Source of the DNA: Liolophura sinensis
Lineage: Eukaryota > Mollusca > Polyplacophora > Chitonida > Chitonidae
Length of the DNA stretch: 64,000 bases
NCBI RefSeq assembly: GCF_032854445.1
Contig: NC_088301.1
Coordinates: 26,024,402-26,088,401, forward strand
Reading direction: 5' to 3'
Within the stretch, counting starts at the first letter, position 1. Each line of letters opens with the position of its first letter. A program made the translations under genes and the position numbers. The notes under the pieces were generated by a model, which worked only from the letters and a program-made list of their open reading frames with translations, searched no databases and was not told where the DNA came from. Shown in pieces: positions 37,870-51,000 of the stretch.

Positions 37870-40800
37870 TCAGCTGGTCTTCTCTTTAGGGGAGACAACT
37901 CTTTCCCACAAACCATGGAGGATGTTGCCAGGCACACGCTGGTGCTTTGTTATTAGATCATTCACAGCCTCATGTACCTAGAATGAAAAAAACAAAGATA
38001 TACGATAAACTCGAAAGTAATCCAAATAAGATCAGGATAATTAATAGGAAGTAAAATGGCGGTACATTCAGATAATGCACCAAGCTGCAGACTCCTATGT
38101 TCACACCCATACAGTCACAGCATACTTGGTCTATGTCAAAATTTCAAATTTTAGTCCTAGTTCTGACACAACTCAGGACTGAACCTAGGGCCTCCTATTT
38201 ATCAAATATTACACTGTTGCATAATTATGTTCTTTCATTTATTCGACTGTTGTTTAACCCCATAATCACTTAACAATCCTTTAGGATAAACTACCCACCT
38301 CTGACAAGTTACTGACTAAATTTCTCACAAGTGATATACAAATAAGGGTACTATATTGGCAGAAGACAAGTGATCTTCAACAAACATTAAAACAGCTAAA
38401 ACGGCCGCACAAACACTGTTGACAGCTTACTGTCACTCAGCCCTCAAGAACAGTGAGAGCAGGGAGAAATCAGCAAATTCTCAGTCTTAACCCCAGGTTT
38501 TAGCTCACCTGTTGAACAATGTAAGTACTAAATACTGAAAATGATTAACTTCCACCCGTGACTGTTGTGGATCTTAAATACCTTATTTGCAAATTCCTCT
38601 GGACTTGAATTTTCATCAGGGTAGACTGGATCTCCAAAGTAAGTCCTGATAAAATATAAAACTAAGAATGTAAAATACAATTTAGATATGTATGTACATC
38701 TATATATGTATGTATGGTTAGGGTTTTATGTTGTGCTGAACAATTTTTCAGTCATCTGACAATGACAAGTCATTTGACGTGTGCACATATACTGTGTGTT
38801 CTAGTGGCAAGTCAATGCTGCCAAAGTGCTGCCATGACTGAAGTATTATGCCGACGACATTAGACATAACGCCCCACCCAGTTACATTATACTGACACTG
38901 GGCCAACCAGTCATCTTTCCCTGCTCTGACCTCTTACTGTTGAGTATCAAGTATTATTATTATTAAAGTTTTCCGTATGACATGACTTGGGTTTTATCCC
39001 AGATCTCCTGCAGTTGGACGTTCTAACTGATAGGCCGCCAAAGTGGTCAGTTAAGAGATGAATTCTGTTTATAAATATTTTTCTTGCAAACTAGCTCAGA
39101 AAAATTATGTCCTGAGCATCGTGTGATGTGTCCAGTTTTATTGCATTTATTTGACTGTTGCTTAATACCAGTGTTCAACTTTAGAAAGCAGGTGTATGCA
39201 GTGATAACAAATCCATAGCCTGGATCAAAGGGAGATAAGCTGGAGACAGTCAGGCTAATGTTCACAGGAAACCAGGTAAAGCCAAGAGGAAACCACTGCT
39301 CCTTGCCAGACACCTGACAAACCTCCTGTAGTATGGTTTACAGTCTAAGCAGCAAAGCTTGTATTCTAACATGTGCTGGAATGAGGAAACAGTTGTCTAT
39401 TGATATGAATATGTATGTATGCTTAGGGTTTTATGTTGTACTTAATTTTTCAGTGATATGATGACGAAGAGTCATTACATGTGCAGGTGTACATACACTG
39501 CGTCTTCTTGTGACAGGGCTGCCGTCACTGAAGTATCGTGCCGAAGTTAGGCGCTAATTTTCCGTAACTTGTAGCAAAAACAAAAGAGAACTCAAAATAT
39601 CAAGCAAAAAGTGTTACTTTGAAAGAAATGTTGCTGTTTTACTGGGTCACAGAAAGCACCTGTAATTTCAAACATCAAAGACCACTGTCAATGATTTGGT
39701 GCTAAGTTTACCATGGCTGCCCTGTTGTGAGGGGTGCAGTGGCACGCAGCATGAAATGCGAATGTGACTTATTCTTTTGACCCTGAAGACCCAAGAGGAA
39801 CGCAAGATAATGTAAAAACTTGCAGAGTAATTTCTGTCTGTGCCCTATGGACTGACACTGAAAGGTGTGTAATCTACCTTTTTTTTCGGCCCATATCAAA
39901 GTTCTGAAGCGGAGGGGACTCACCTCATCTTGACTGGGAAACCGCCATAGATAGGAACAATGGGAAGTCTGGTTTTCTCATACAGTTTTCTTAACCAGTC
40001 TGCAGAACAACAACAATAACATGAGCCTCATTTCAAAGTTTGAAATTCACAAAAACGTCTGAATGCTGATACCGGACAAAATCTGGCATAAAACCACAAT
40101 CAATAAAACCCCAATGAAATAAAAAAAAATCAATAAATGCAAACTTACATCTTCCCCATGAAGGTGTACGGAAAACTTCCCTGCAGTTTTTAGTAAACAT
40201 CGGTATCACAGGCTGCAACATGGATAGACATTTACACATTGAAAGGTGAACAAAGGTCAGATAACCCTTTTTCAATTAATTAGAAATTTGCAAATAAAAG
40301 GATTTGCATCCAAAATTCTTTTGAGCTGTCAGAGTTTATAATTAAGTATCATATCGTACCATAATAGATGTTTAAGGCCATTAACCCTTTTTTTAAATAA
40401 ATTTCTTTGTAAAGCCATAATTATATCAGTTACAAGTAACAATTTTTTCAAAACAAAATTCTTAATATCACATTAACTGCATCCAGCAGGTTTAGCAATT
40501 GTTCAAATGTGAAGCACACACAAGGACATGATTAACTTTCTGCTTCACTGATTACAACTTAATATACTTTGAACAATGTCTTGATCTTACATATTAGTAC
40601 CATCACTGCAATTTGAAATAAAAAATGTCTCACTACACCAGCTTGCATAGCAATTTTTGCAAATCCAACCCTTTTTCCCCACATAAGGCTGTAATATTCA
40701 TCGCCAAACAGAGCTTCCCTAACTCCACCTGAAAACAGATCCAAAGAGTTTTAGCACATTTCATTCTTACTTAAAGGCCCAAAAAACACGACTTGAACTA

Positions 40801-43438
40801 TGGTAAATGACTTAAAGTTTCACCCTGGGACCCCGAAAGTGTATCCCAGGATTCATTGTGTCAGTTGTGGTTGTTACTGACTAAACGCCGCAGGAGGGCA
40901 TCAGGGGTGGTCAAGGGATTATACAGACAGTTCAAGAATGTAATAAACAAGCTCACGCTGCGCTGAGAAGTAAAGCAAAACTATATTTTCCTCAGTTTTA
41001 ATCATAACAATTTTAGTACAAGCATTTCGCAACAGGTTGACTGTTTTATTATCATTATTTTGTGATAAATGGGAATTTGGGGGAAAACTCTGTGGAGATT
41101 AAGTGTGATTACCCAGTACCTGTATGCATGTGAAGTGTCGTGTCAAATATCCATTTTTAAACTGTAGGTCTCTCCGTATACAGAGATGTAGCAGAACTCA
41201 GTACACTGTGAATCCATACTTGCAAACTAAGCCTACATGTAGACACAAGCCACTTACAACTTAACTTATAGAACTCGAAAATTTCCACGTGTCTATCCAT
41301 CGATCATGTGATTGTAAATGGCAAAGGGCCATGGTTTCACTTGGGACTGAAGACAACTACTAACACTGTCAACCTAAACAGGGGAAGTTACTCTGAACAG
41401 CTTGACAGCATAAGTATCAAAATAAACGAGGGAGAACTGACCTGGTGCAATGGCCAATAAATGACCTTTATTAAGGACCTCAACGCAGCTCTGCACCGTA
41501 CCCGGGGTGACGCAGAACACCTCCATCATGAGACGCCAGCCTGACAATAAACAGAGGAGCAATGACATAGGCACTGAGCCAATAGCTGTCAAGAACTTGC
41601 TATCACCGTGCACAGGCCTTGAACGTTGACAAGTCATTGTATTTAAGCGAAACTTAAGTGATAGTGGAAAAACGAGTGAAAACTTAAATCCAAAACTACC
41701 TTTATTTTTTCACGATAAAAAGAAGTCTAACATCTAAATTATATGATGGAAGATAGGAATAACTAACCAAGTGTTGGTGGAATGACCAATGAAAATTAAA
41801 TACAAAACCACCTTCGTTAATTTTTTTTTTCACTGAACTGGATACAATGAAGCCTACTTATTAATACTTCAATTCTTCAACCTCTTCGCATCTTTGCAAG
41901 GTGTTAATTCAAGCATATTCTGAATTGATGGATAAAATTTTTCTTTTTGAGAAGCCCTGACAATGGCCAATCCAATAAGTGTAATTTTGTCTCCAAAATC
42001 AAATTAAAAATGTGCATAAATTGGACTTTAAGTTGCTCTTTCATGTGTGAAAAGGTTGAGGAATGTGAAGGGTATGTTAATTGTATAATGGTTTTTTGGG
42101 AATAATTCAGTGTTTTTCGCACTTAAAATACCCTTTTTTGGCATAGCTCAATTCTGTGAAGAGAAAAACAAAATGAACTGACTTAAATACTAGTATGTGT
42201 AATAACAAATTTAAAGAATATATATGAAAATAAAGTGCAAAAAGCCAGTTTCACATTACTGGTATCCAACATTATCAACACAGTTCTTCGAGCCCACCAC
42301 AGATTTCCAGCATAGCAATACTCTGAACTCTTCTGATTCATAATGCCTATGACTTACCTGGAACTTTAAAGAGAAACCTGTCTCCAACAGCCCGGATCTG
42401 ACGACCTTTCTCTAGTATAGTTTTGGCGATCACATAGTAAAAGTCAATTGGAATTACACCATGATAATAAATTATTAGAGCAGGACCATCGTCAGGAATT
42501 TTATCCAGTCCAACAATGTCAAAACCTGCAAGAGAATGAAACAACAACGACAGTATTAAAATAAAGCTGTTATCGTTCATCTCCTCGACATCCTTAGCCA
42601 ACATCATTTTTTCTCACTCTGTTTACTTTAAATCTCATGATTTATTATTTGAGAATCAAAATGCATATAAAGGAATCAAAATTAACGGTCTTTCTTATAC
42701 ATTCTTATATGTTTATTCACGTGGTTGGTTGATAATACCTTAGTCAGGTTTTTCAATTATCATATGGCAGTCAGGTTAGATGAATGCAGAAAACTGGAGT
42801 GCTTGATGCAAATACCTCACCTTCATTAGGCATCAGTAAGAGATGAATTTGACTAACCATCTCTCATTTGTTGATATGTGATTGATCAACAGTCACTGCA
42901 AGCCAGTACTTTAACTATCCAGGCCAGAGAAGCCCCTTTCACAAAAAAAATAATCTGTTCATATTTCTTTTCTTAATGGCCTGATACTTGTATTTAAAAA
43001 TTTTCACATTTAAAATGTTGTAAAGGTCAAGTTTTTAAGTCCAGTACAATATATAGGTAGTAAAAAAAAAATATTTTTTATAAAAAAAATATATATATAA
43101 ACTATGGTACCATGCCAAATTCGTCCCTGCCCTTCCCAGACAGCAGCCAGTGTGTTGCGAGCTCCATCCCAGAAATCCCTGGCATACGCATCTCGTAGGC
43201 GGTGCCGTCGTCGGTAAAGTAGAAGGAACGAGGCTGAGCCATAGATAAACGCTAGTAGCAAAAGTGGCAAGAGGAAGGAGAGTATGATGGGATAGAGTAC
43301 CCATAATACCCACTTGATGTAGTCTATGTCTAAGGATTCTATGTACGTCCAGGCCACATCAAGGTACATCCTGGTATGGTTGTAGATAGCATCCGGCCAC
43401 TGCATAAAAGTTCCCAGTACTATGCTGTCACTTGACAT
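37870..43438 (-). CDS. TMEM68: TMEM68 orthologue, membrane acyltransferase, 8 exons, complete CDS
   Basis: Exons: 43111-43438, 42358-42525, 41442-41540, 40634-40728, 40149-40212, 39924-39999, 38582-38645, 37870-37977. Phases agree and total 1002 nt (333 residues; the human protein is about 324). The N-terminus is hydrophilic. A hydrophobic stretch at about 41-75 (YIKWVLWVLYPIILSFLLPL onwards) gives one or two membrane spans, followed by a basic cluster RRRHR. The acyltransferase core follows: ALIIYYHGVIPIDFYY with H131 and D137, GHLLAIAPGGVREALF, VPVIPMFTKN, PIYGGFPVKMR and KHQRVPGNIL. In mammals TMEM68 (DIESL) is an ER enzyme making triacylglycerol independently of DGAT1/2; the same role here is inferred. 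It lies head-to-head with CCM2. The start is the first ATG of the TMEM68-like frame. Confidence 0.95.
38711..39050 (-). repeat. SINE-C copy, intron 6 of TMEM68
   Basis: Minus-strand copy with GCCAAAGTGCTGCCATGACTG and a decayed tRNA-like head at its right end; collinear with 19079-19325. Confidence 0.8.
39417..39548 (-). repeat. SINE-C 3' fragment
   Basis: Shares GGGTTTTATGTTGT, TTTTTCAGT and TGCCGTCACTGAAGTAT-like blocks with the neighbouring copy. Confidence 0.75.
40634..42525 (-). CDS. TMEM68: TMEM68 catalytic-core exons 2-4
   Basis: Exon 2 carries the acyltransferase active-site block with YYHGVIPID; histidine 131 is the expected catalytic base and aspartate 137 its partner. Exon 3 carries the LAIAPGG block, and exon 4 the GGVREALFGDEYYSLMWGKR and GFAKIAMQAGV blocks. 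All expected core motifs of the family are present, so the enzyme appears intact. The exon 4 donor was placed at GTGAGA (40632-40633) because this keeps phase 0 into exon 5 and joins AGV to PVIPMF as in the family. Confidence 0.9.
41872..42064 (-). repeat. TIR element family 2, copy 2 (TMEM68 intron 2)
   Basis: Ends ATTCTTCAACC and GGTTGAGGAAT are inverted repeats. The interior matches 47627-47836 in reverse (GGCCAATCCAATAAGTGTAA, TTGTCTCCAAAATCAAATT). Non-coding, MITE-like. Confidence 0.78.
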
Positions 43439-43577
43439 TATACAGACCAGAACTTCTTAATGAATGGAATGAAAGCTAACCCATTGTAGGGCCTATGTGT
43501 CTCCAGCCTGAAAATATATAATGCAATTAAGAAAAAAAAAAGTACAGCAAAGTATGGAGAGAGCATACACTTAAAGA

Positions 43578-43920
43578 GTGAGTGAGTGCTTAGGGTTTAA
43601 CGTTGTACTTAACAATTTTTGAGTTATATGATGACAAAGGAATCCTTAGAGTGCATGTAATGTGCCTCCTTTTTGCAGGATGGATGTCCACCACTCTTTT
43701 ATCTAGTGAAGCTTCACAGAGTTGATTACCGTAGGAAGGTAAGCCCTCCCACCTGAGTCATTATACTGATACGGGTCAATCAGTCACTGCACTATCCTCT
43801 TAATAATGAACACCAAGTGGAAAAACTACAAATCCTCTTTTCATGTCTTCAGATCTTGGGTGTGACTCGACCCAGGATTGACCTTGGATCGACTGCCCTT
43901 GGAGCATCCGCTTCAATGAA
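43578..43920 (-). repeat. SINE-B copy in the TMEM68-CCM2 interval
   Basis: Collinear with 23606-23966, with a degraded tRNA-like head. It begins 140 bp upstream of the TMEM68 start codon. Confidence 0.87.
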
Positions 43921-45021
43921 ATAGTTTTTCAGTGATGGCAGTGATATTCTAAAAATTTAGAACAGTTAAAATCACTGACAAACCACAGGCCTGTGTGTCA
44001 AATTTATCAGAAGATTGCCTATATGTACTTATGCTAAACCCCAGGCCATATAAATAGTAAATGTTGGAACCCACCTAAACTTTGCTGAATAAATTCGGAA
44101 AAAAAAAAAAAACGAAGTCTGCTGCCAATTTTGACACACTCCGTTGCTCTTCAACATATATGCCATTTATATATATCAAACCCCACCAAAAACTGGCCTG
44201 TACTACCATTTTAAAGTGGATTTAAAGGCCAACTTCCTGATCGACTGGAATATCAGAAAACAGAACTCAACGTTTAAAGGTTTCCTGATGTCAGATATAT
44301 GCAAATTTGATTTCAACCATACCTTGGTTTATCCTAAACATAGTCAAACAATAAAAGGATCAAGATATTTGTTATTTAACAGTGAATGTATACAACATAT
44401 ATCAACCAACCAATAATTAAAATTAATCTTATTCTCATCAAAGACAATGGATTGATTTAAAAGATGCAATACGACTTAATCAGTGTGTAGTCTTGGTATG
44501 ATCTGTATGGGGGATTAGTTTGATGTGTTGGTTCTTGTGCTGTGTAAAATACGGACAAAGACACAGTCAAATACAGATAAGATAATATGCACATTTTGAT
44601 TTTCTGACAAATGCCACATTAGTATACCCTTAATTTCCTCGAGTCCTGCAAACTCTGCCGAGCTGAGGGGCAGGCCTATGTCTTCAAGCATGAATAGATA
44701 AGATTTTAGAAAATGACACGGACGGCAGAATGAGTGCCAACATAACAACATACTGTTATGATCCTAACAACGGACAAAAAGCCACTGGTGTCAAATTTTC
44801 GTCTCTGTGTCAACGCGGCGTTTCAAAAGCAAGCAGACGTATCACTCAATTTGTATGAAAGTTTACCTGCACCAAGATTCTTCCGTTTACTGTCACGGTA
44901 GCGCCCCCTGGCGGCAAGTTGTAAAGCAAAGCAACATGACGCTTCCTGAGTAAAAAAAAAAGTTTGTAGTTGTTGTTAGTTTCTTTCTGAGTTTTCAGAT
45001 TGATGTGACATCGTACTAAAT
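43921..45021. promoter_or_regulatory. Divergent TMEM68/CCM2 intergenic region
   Basis: Head-to-head interval expected to hold both promoters. Position is the only evidence; no recognisable TATA box or CpG-rich core was seen. Confidence 0.4.
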
Positions 45022-48000
45022 ATGGACGGCGACCCCCAGAGAAGACCAAAAAAGGTGACATACACACCCTGTTCCTTTATGGCTCCAAAATACTTTGTGT
45101 AACTATTTATGTCGACTGCAGAGGTGTAACAACGTTGTTGTTGTAACTGGTAGTGTCGTGACACTGACAAGTGACAAACAGATCATATACGATAACTGCT
45201 AAAAGTTTTTGGCTATTGTCAGGGATTGACAGTTGGACTACTAATAAGTAGGGTATAGAACTATCTATTTGATGGCGTTAGTGCTACTGTTAGAGGTGAG
45301 TTTTTAACGTTTTAGGTAAGGATCAAAGGGAGAGAATTAGCCTAATACATTCTGAGTTCATCCCGCCTCACAAAAAATCGCTGCACAGTTCCTAGTCCGA
45401 GAATGCTCTGACGTTAGGTTTGGCAAAATTTTGTTCAGCCAAGGGTGGCCCAAAACCGTCAGAGCTCCATGTAAAAACTGAGGCAGTTGCCGTGTCAGTT
45501 TGTCGTGTCGTTTGAGACAAACATTACCCATCAACTACGTCTCCGTGGCCTGAAGTTAGCAGACACTTTTGTTTCTTAGCTTTTCGTTTGTTGGTATATC
45601 ACAAGCACAACGTCAAACGGTCATTTCCTAGGCTAGGTGAGCCTGAGATTGCTTAGTTGCAGAATGTATCAAACAACATGAAGTGTTGGGAGAGTTTGGA
45701 GGAGTAACTGCTTCTAATGTGTCAGACTGAACGTAAGCCACACTCACCACATTCACATGCATATTAAATCTTCCGTAGCATAAATCAATCTCAACTGAGT
45801 GGTCCCCATAACCAGTTAACCTGTTCTGAGTCTCGCCGATTCAAAAATGATCCATGACAACCGCACAGATTCAAAAAATACATACACTCCTATACAATAC
45901 TAGAGATTCCTTAGTGATGCTCAAAGCGAATGGCTGTACTGACAGCCTCAACATATTTGTCAAGGGCAGGAACCTACGTCAGGTTTTTAAATGGAACGTG
46001 CTCTCACACTGGCTTGGGGCCTTCCGTGACAGCAAATTTTTTGCCAAACCTAATATCAGAGCAATCTCGGACTACCTATGCTGTACGTAGCCCGGAAGTT
46101 TGGCACTATGGTGGACATCACTATTGAGAAAAAGTAGAAGCAGGTAAAGTATGTGCACTTAGCCCAGTGGTATCCAGAGTGCGGCTAGTGTAAAGACTAG
46201 GTAACTTTCTTCATCACAACTTATCTCAGTTCATTCATGCTTCCCTGAGTTAGGCTGGCCAAATACAGGTATGGAGGAGACCCTTTTCAGATGTAGTCCA
46301 CATGACAAAAGCATGTGCTTTTTTCATTACATGTATAATGTTGAAGACTTTGTATGAGCTGCAAATTATGGTTTTTGAGTCATTTTTGTTTGACAGAGTT
46401 ACTTTCCTGGGAAGAAGTCCCAACTCTACAGCGCTTCACATTCCAGTTCAGAGCCTAGTGTGTATGAGCGACGTCCATTAAGAGCCATGTCCCTCACCCC
46501 ACCTGATTACCAAATAGATCTACAGCTGCTTCTAGAGGACTATATAGAGAAAGACATTAGGGTAATATATCACTTCAGTGTAAACTGTCTGTGAAGGTCT
46601 ATATGATCCTGGGGGCCTCCGTGGCTCAGTCGGTTAGCTCTGCAGCAACCTGCAAATGGTCTTGGTTTCCCCTGGGCTCTACCCTGTTTCCTCCCACCAT
46701 AATGCAGGCCGCCATCGTACTAGTGAAATATTCTTAAGCATAAAACACCAATCAAATAAATAAATAAATCTATATGATCCTGATGAATGTCAATTTGAGT
46801 TAAATGCAAATTTTGGTGGAAAGACGAGTTGTTTCGGGGTAGTAGTTTGCAGATTTCTAGAACTGTTTTTTTTTTTCCACACAGAAATGATTAGTCTCAA
46901 AATCTGATTGTAGACCAATCACCTTTAGACACTTATGATTAGAGGTAGCTTCCTCATTATAATTAAGACCATCACACATTCAAGAATGGGTATATTTTTG
47001 CCAGCTCTTCAGCTGTCCAAAATTAAAGCTCCCTCAGGGCTGTCATTGGTATCTAAAGAAAGCTGGATAATTTCGCTTTTTAACCACATACATCATGTAC
47101 ATGTACCTGATTAGTGGTAGAGCTTTATCCTTCTCAAGATTGATCACTGATTACTTTTTTGGGCCGCTTTTACGTTCAGACTATCACTAATCATCAAAAT
47201 ATGCATTCTTGTATATGCGATAATCGGTAATCGGTAATCAACAAGCTACTTCCTATCATAAGTGTTCGTAGAAAGCTCAATGTACAGTGAACTTTTCAGA
47301 CTAAGAAATGATAAAATCTATGACAGTTGTCAAATGCATACTGCTGTCAAATTTAAACCTGTAATTTGTAACTGTATTTTGACTATAATTCATTTACATA
47401 TGTTTACATTGTGTATGTTTTTCACTGAGTGTATATAAATGTGTATGTTTTTTTCTGATAATTTCCTCTCAATAACTCTGTGCTTCCATTGAGAGGCTAC
47501 TCATAATTGAAATTTAGAAATCTTTTTCTAGCATGCAGTACATATTGCAGTTGGTAGATAAACTATTTCGAATGCATGTAATACTCAGCAAATCACATTG
47601 TTTGAATGAGGCTGATGAAATTCCTAATTCCTCAACCTTCTTGCGTATGAAAGAGCAACTTTCAGTGCAATTTCTGTGTACATTTTAAATTTGATTTTGA
47701 AGACAAATTAACATTGATTGGGTTGGCCAATTTCAGGGCATCACAAAGAGTATAATTTTATCAGCCTACACAGAAAAATGCTTTCAGAACATGCTTTGCA
47801 TAAACACCTTGCAAACATGTGAAATGGTTGAGGAATTGCAGTAGGAGAATTTGACAAATTTGACAAATGGCATCTCATGAACAAGGGTTAAGAATAATAT
47901 ATTACGTGAACACAGAAAGGAACCCGGTTATTTTTGTTTCAGTTTGCTGGTACTGTATCTGATGTGTCCGTAGATGTGGATGTAACAAACAGAACAGATA

Positions 48001-51000
48001 TATTAAAACTGATAGACAGAGGAAAGGTAGGTACCAGTGTCAACTAATCGAATATAAATAAATATGTCTTGACTGAATGGAACTAACTGTATTATCATTA
48101 TTTGGGCGGCCTCCATGGCCTAGTGGTTAGTCTGATAGTGCAGCATAATGACCCAGGAGCCTCTTGCAAATGTGATCACTATGAGTTCAAGTCCAGCTCA
48201 TGCAGATGGTCGTCACTTTCCTCAGGGCTGTGCCCAGTTTCCACTCATTACCATTATTTTAGGATATCTTAGAATGGTGGATGCCATATATAGGGGCGCA
48301 CCATGTTAGAGGACTCATGAAACTTGATGAAACCTTATGCACATATGGTTAGAAGGCTAAACAGGGTTTGGGCAATAACAGCTGCTCCTGATTGGCTAAA
48401 ACTGATGACATGGCAGCACATGTCTATTTGCCACCTACAATTATTTGTAAAACAACAAATGTCTCTTTATCACAAACTACTACTTATACAACAGTAAATG
48501 TCTCACTGTCACCTACAACTGCTTGCACAACAGTAAATATCTCTTTGTCATGTACAACTACTTGTACGACGTAAACTGATCACCTAAAACTACATGTACA
48601 AAATGAATGTCTCTTTGTCACTTAAATCTATTTGTACAAAATATATGTTTCTTTGTCACGTACAACTACATTTACAATAATCAATGTCTTTATCACCTGC
48701 GACTGCTTATACAAGGCTGTTTGACCCATATCAGTATAATGGCTTGGGCGGGATGGCTTACTTGCCTTCAGTAAGCCATCTCAGTGAAGCAGCGCTAGAT
48801 AAAAGAGTGGTGGAAACCCGTCCTGCAACAAGGAGGCACGTTACATGCACTCTAAGGACTCCTTGTCGTCATATGACTGAAAAATTGTTAAGTACAATGT
48901 TAAACCCCAAGCACTCACTCACTCACTCAATAATAAATGTGCCCATTTATTCTTTTCCAGAAACAGGGAAAAATTCCTTGGCATACGACATTTGAACAAG
49001 ATGCTATATTCAGTCTATGTGCACATAATATAAAAATAAGCCGTAGGCATGGCGAGGTAAGTATGCTTACTGAAGGTCTGCCAACAACCTGCGGATGGTT
49101 GTGGGTTTCCTCCGGGCTCTGCCCTGTTTCCTCCCACCATAATGCTGGCTGCCGTACATATACGTGTACCCTAAATGACAATAAGTTTCGTCCATGAGTG
49201 ACTTGCCCATGTTTTCTGATTCTGAGAGTTCTATTCAGTTCAGAAAGGTGTTTTGAGGTTTGCTTAGAACATGGGATGATATTCTTCTGGAAAATTGTAA
49301 GTTTTAGCTCTGAAAATAATATTTTGTGACGTTTATTTGCCTCTAAAAATGCACTTTTCTGATCGAAATTTTAGGTCATTTAGGGTACATGTATTAAGAT
49401 TACTAAAAAATAACCTTTCATTGTTTAACAAATTGATCATTTAATTGTTAAGTTAATTACAAAGAAATCTATATAGAATAAATTTATGAACCAGTGTTTT
49501 TAGTTGTGATTAAGTAAATTTTTGGCTTCTTACCTTCTAACCATAGCTATTCACTTTATAAATGACAAGAAACCAGGGTGCAAGATGACATCAACTTCAT
49601 GTAAGATGACACCAACTTTATGTAAGTTGACACCAACTCTGTGCAAGATGATACCAACTTTATACAAGATGACACCAACTCTATGCAGGATGACACCAAC
49701 TTTATGCAAGATGACACCAATTGTATGCAGGATGACACCAACTTTATGCAAGATGACACCAATTGTATGCAGGATGACACCAACTTTATGCAGGATGTTT
49801 AAGCTGTTGAATTTGCACTTGTATTGAACTTTCATTGGTTTTATTGTGTTTCTAGGACTTGTTGCTGAGAGTCCCCATCCATGAAATAGCTGCCATCTGT
49901 TATATACGAGATGATGGACAGCACATCTTAGCCATAAAACATGGTAAGTACTTTAATAGATGACACTCCTCTATGCCCACACGAGGTTAAGTCCAGCTCA
50001 TGTTGGCTGCCTCTTCACTTGTACCTTGGAAGGTCTGGCAGCAACCTGCAGATGGTTATGGGTTTCCCTGGACTCTGCCCCGTTTTCCTCCTATCATAAT
50101 GTTGACATCCGTCTTGTGAGTGGAGTATTTTTGAGTATGACCTAAAACACCAATCAAATCAATCTATGTACACACATGAAAGCTTCACGGAAATACTTGA
50201 TATGAGACTTAATTTACAATTTATTGTGATTGCTTGACAGCTTTCAGTATTATAACCGTTTGCATCCATCCCTAGGCATATTTATTGTTGTTACAATCTG
50301 TAATACAAATGTAATAAAAATATATGCTTGTTTGGTGCAGGTGACCCAGACTTTAGTAAGGATATGTGCTCCTTGGCTGTACTGTACTGTGATAGCAAGG
50401 TATGGAGACTATGTATTATATATGTGTGGTGTATTGTGGCCTTAGTACCAAGCTGAGCACTTGTCGTCCACCAGTATGGTGCATATGTTTATTTGGCTCA
50501 TGGGAGTGTTTTGGCTCGTGGGAGTTGCCTAAAGTCGACACGTTGGTCCCAATGTTCTCCACCTATAAAACTGATCGCGACAGTCTCAGTGAAGAATTTA
50601 GTGTTGCTGTAAACCCTTACCTCATATGTCTTCAAAATAAGTCTGTCGTGAAATAACACAGCTGGAAACGTAAAAATTAATTAAACCCCATAAAGTAGAT
50701 TGCTTGAAGGTGTACTTGGATAATGTGATTATTGCTGTATTGCCAACATGATACGGGAAATCTTGCATTTTCGAAATTCTTCCTTTCTTAAAGAAGGACT
50801 TGAAAACTTGGGTTGTGATGGTTGTGTTGCATACTATGCATCTTTATTGTGCATATCCAAGTGGAATGCAGTGACTCAGGAGCCTTTCACCAGTGCGGCA
50901 GTGGTGAGTTCAAGTCCAGCTCATGCTGGCTTCCTGTCCGGCCGTACGTGGGAAGGTCTGCCAGCAACCTGCAGATGGTCAGGTTTTCCCCCGGGCTCTG

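Noticed and set aside
49522-49835. Repetitive open frames on both strands
   Set aside because: Produced by the 21-bp minisatellite in CCM2 intron 4.
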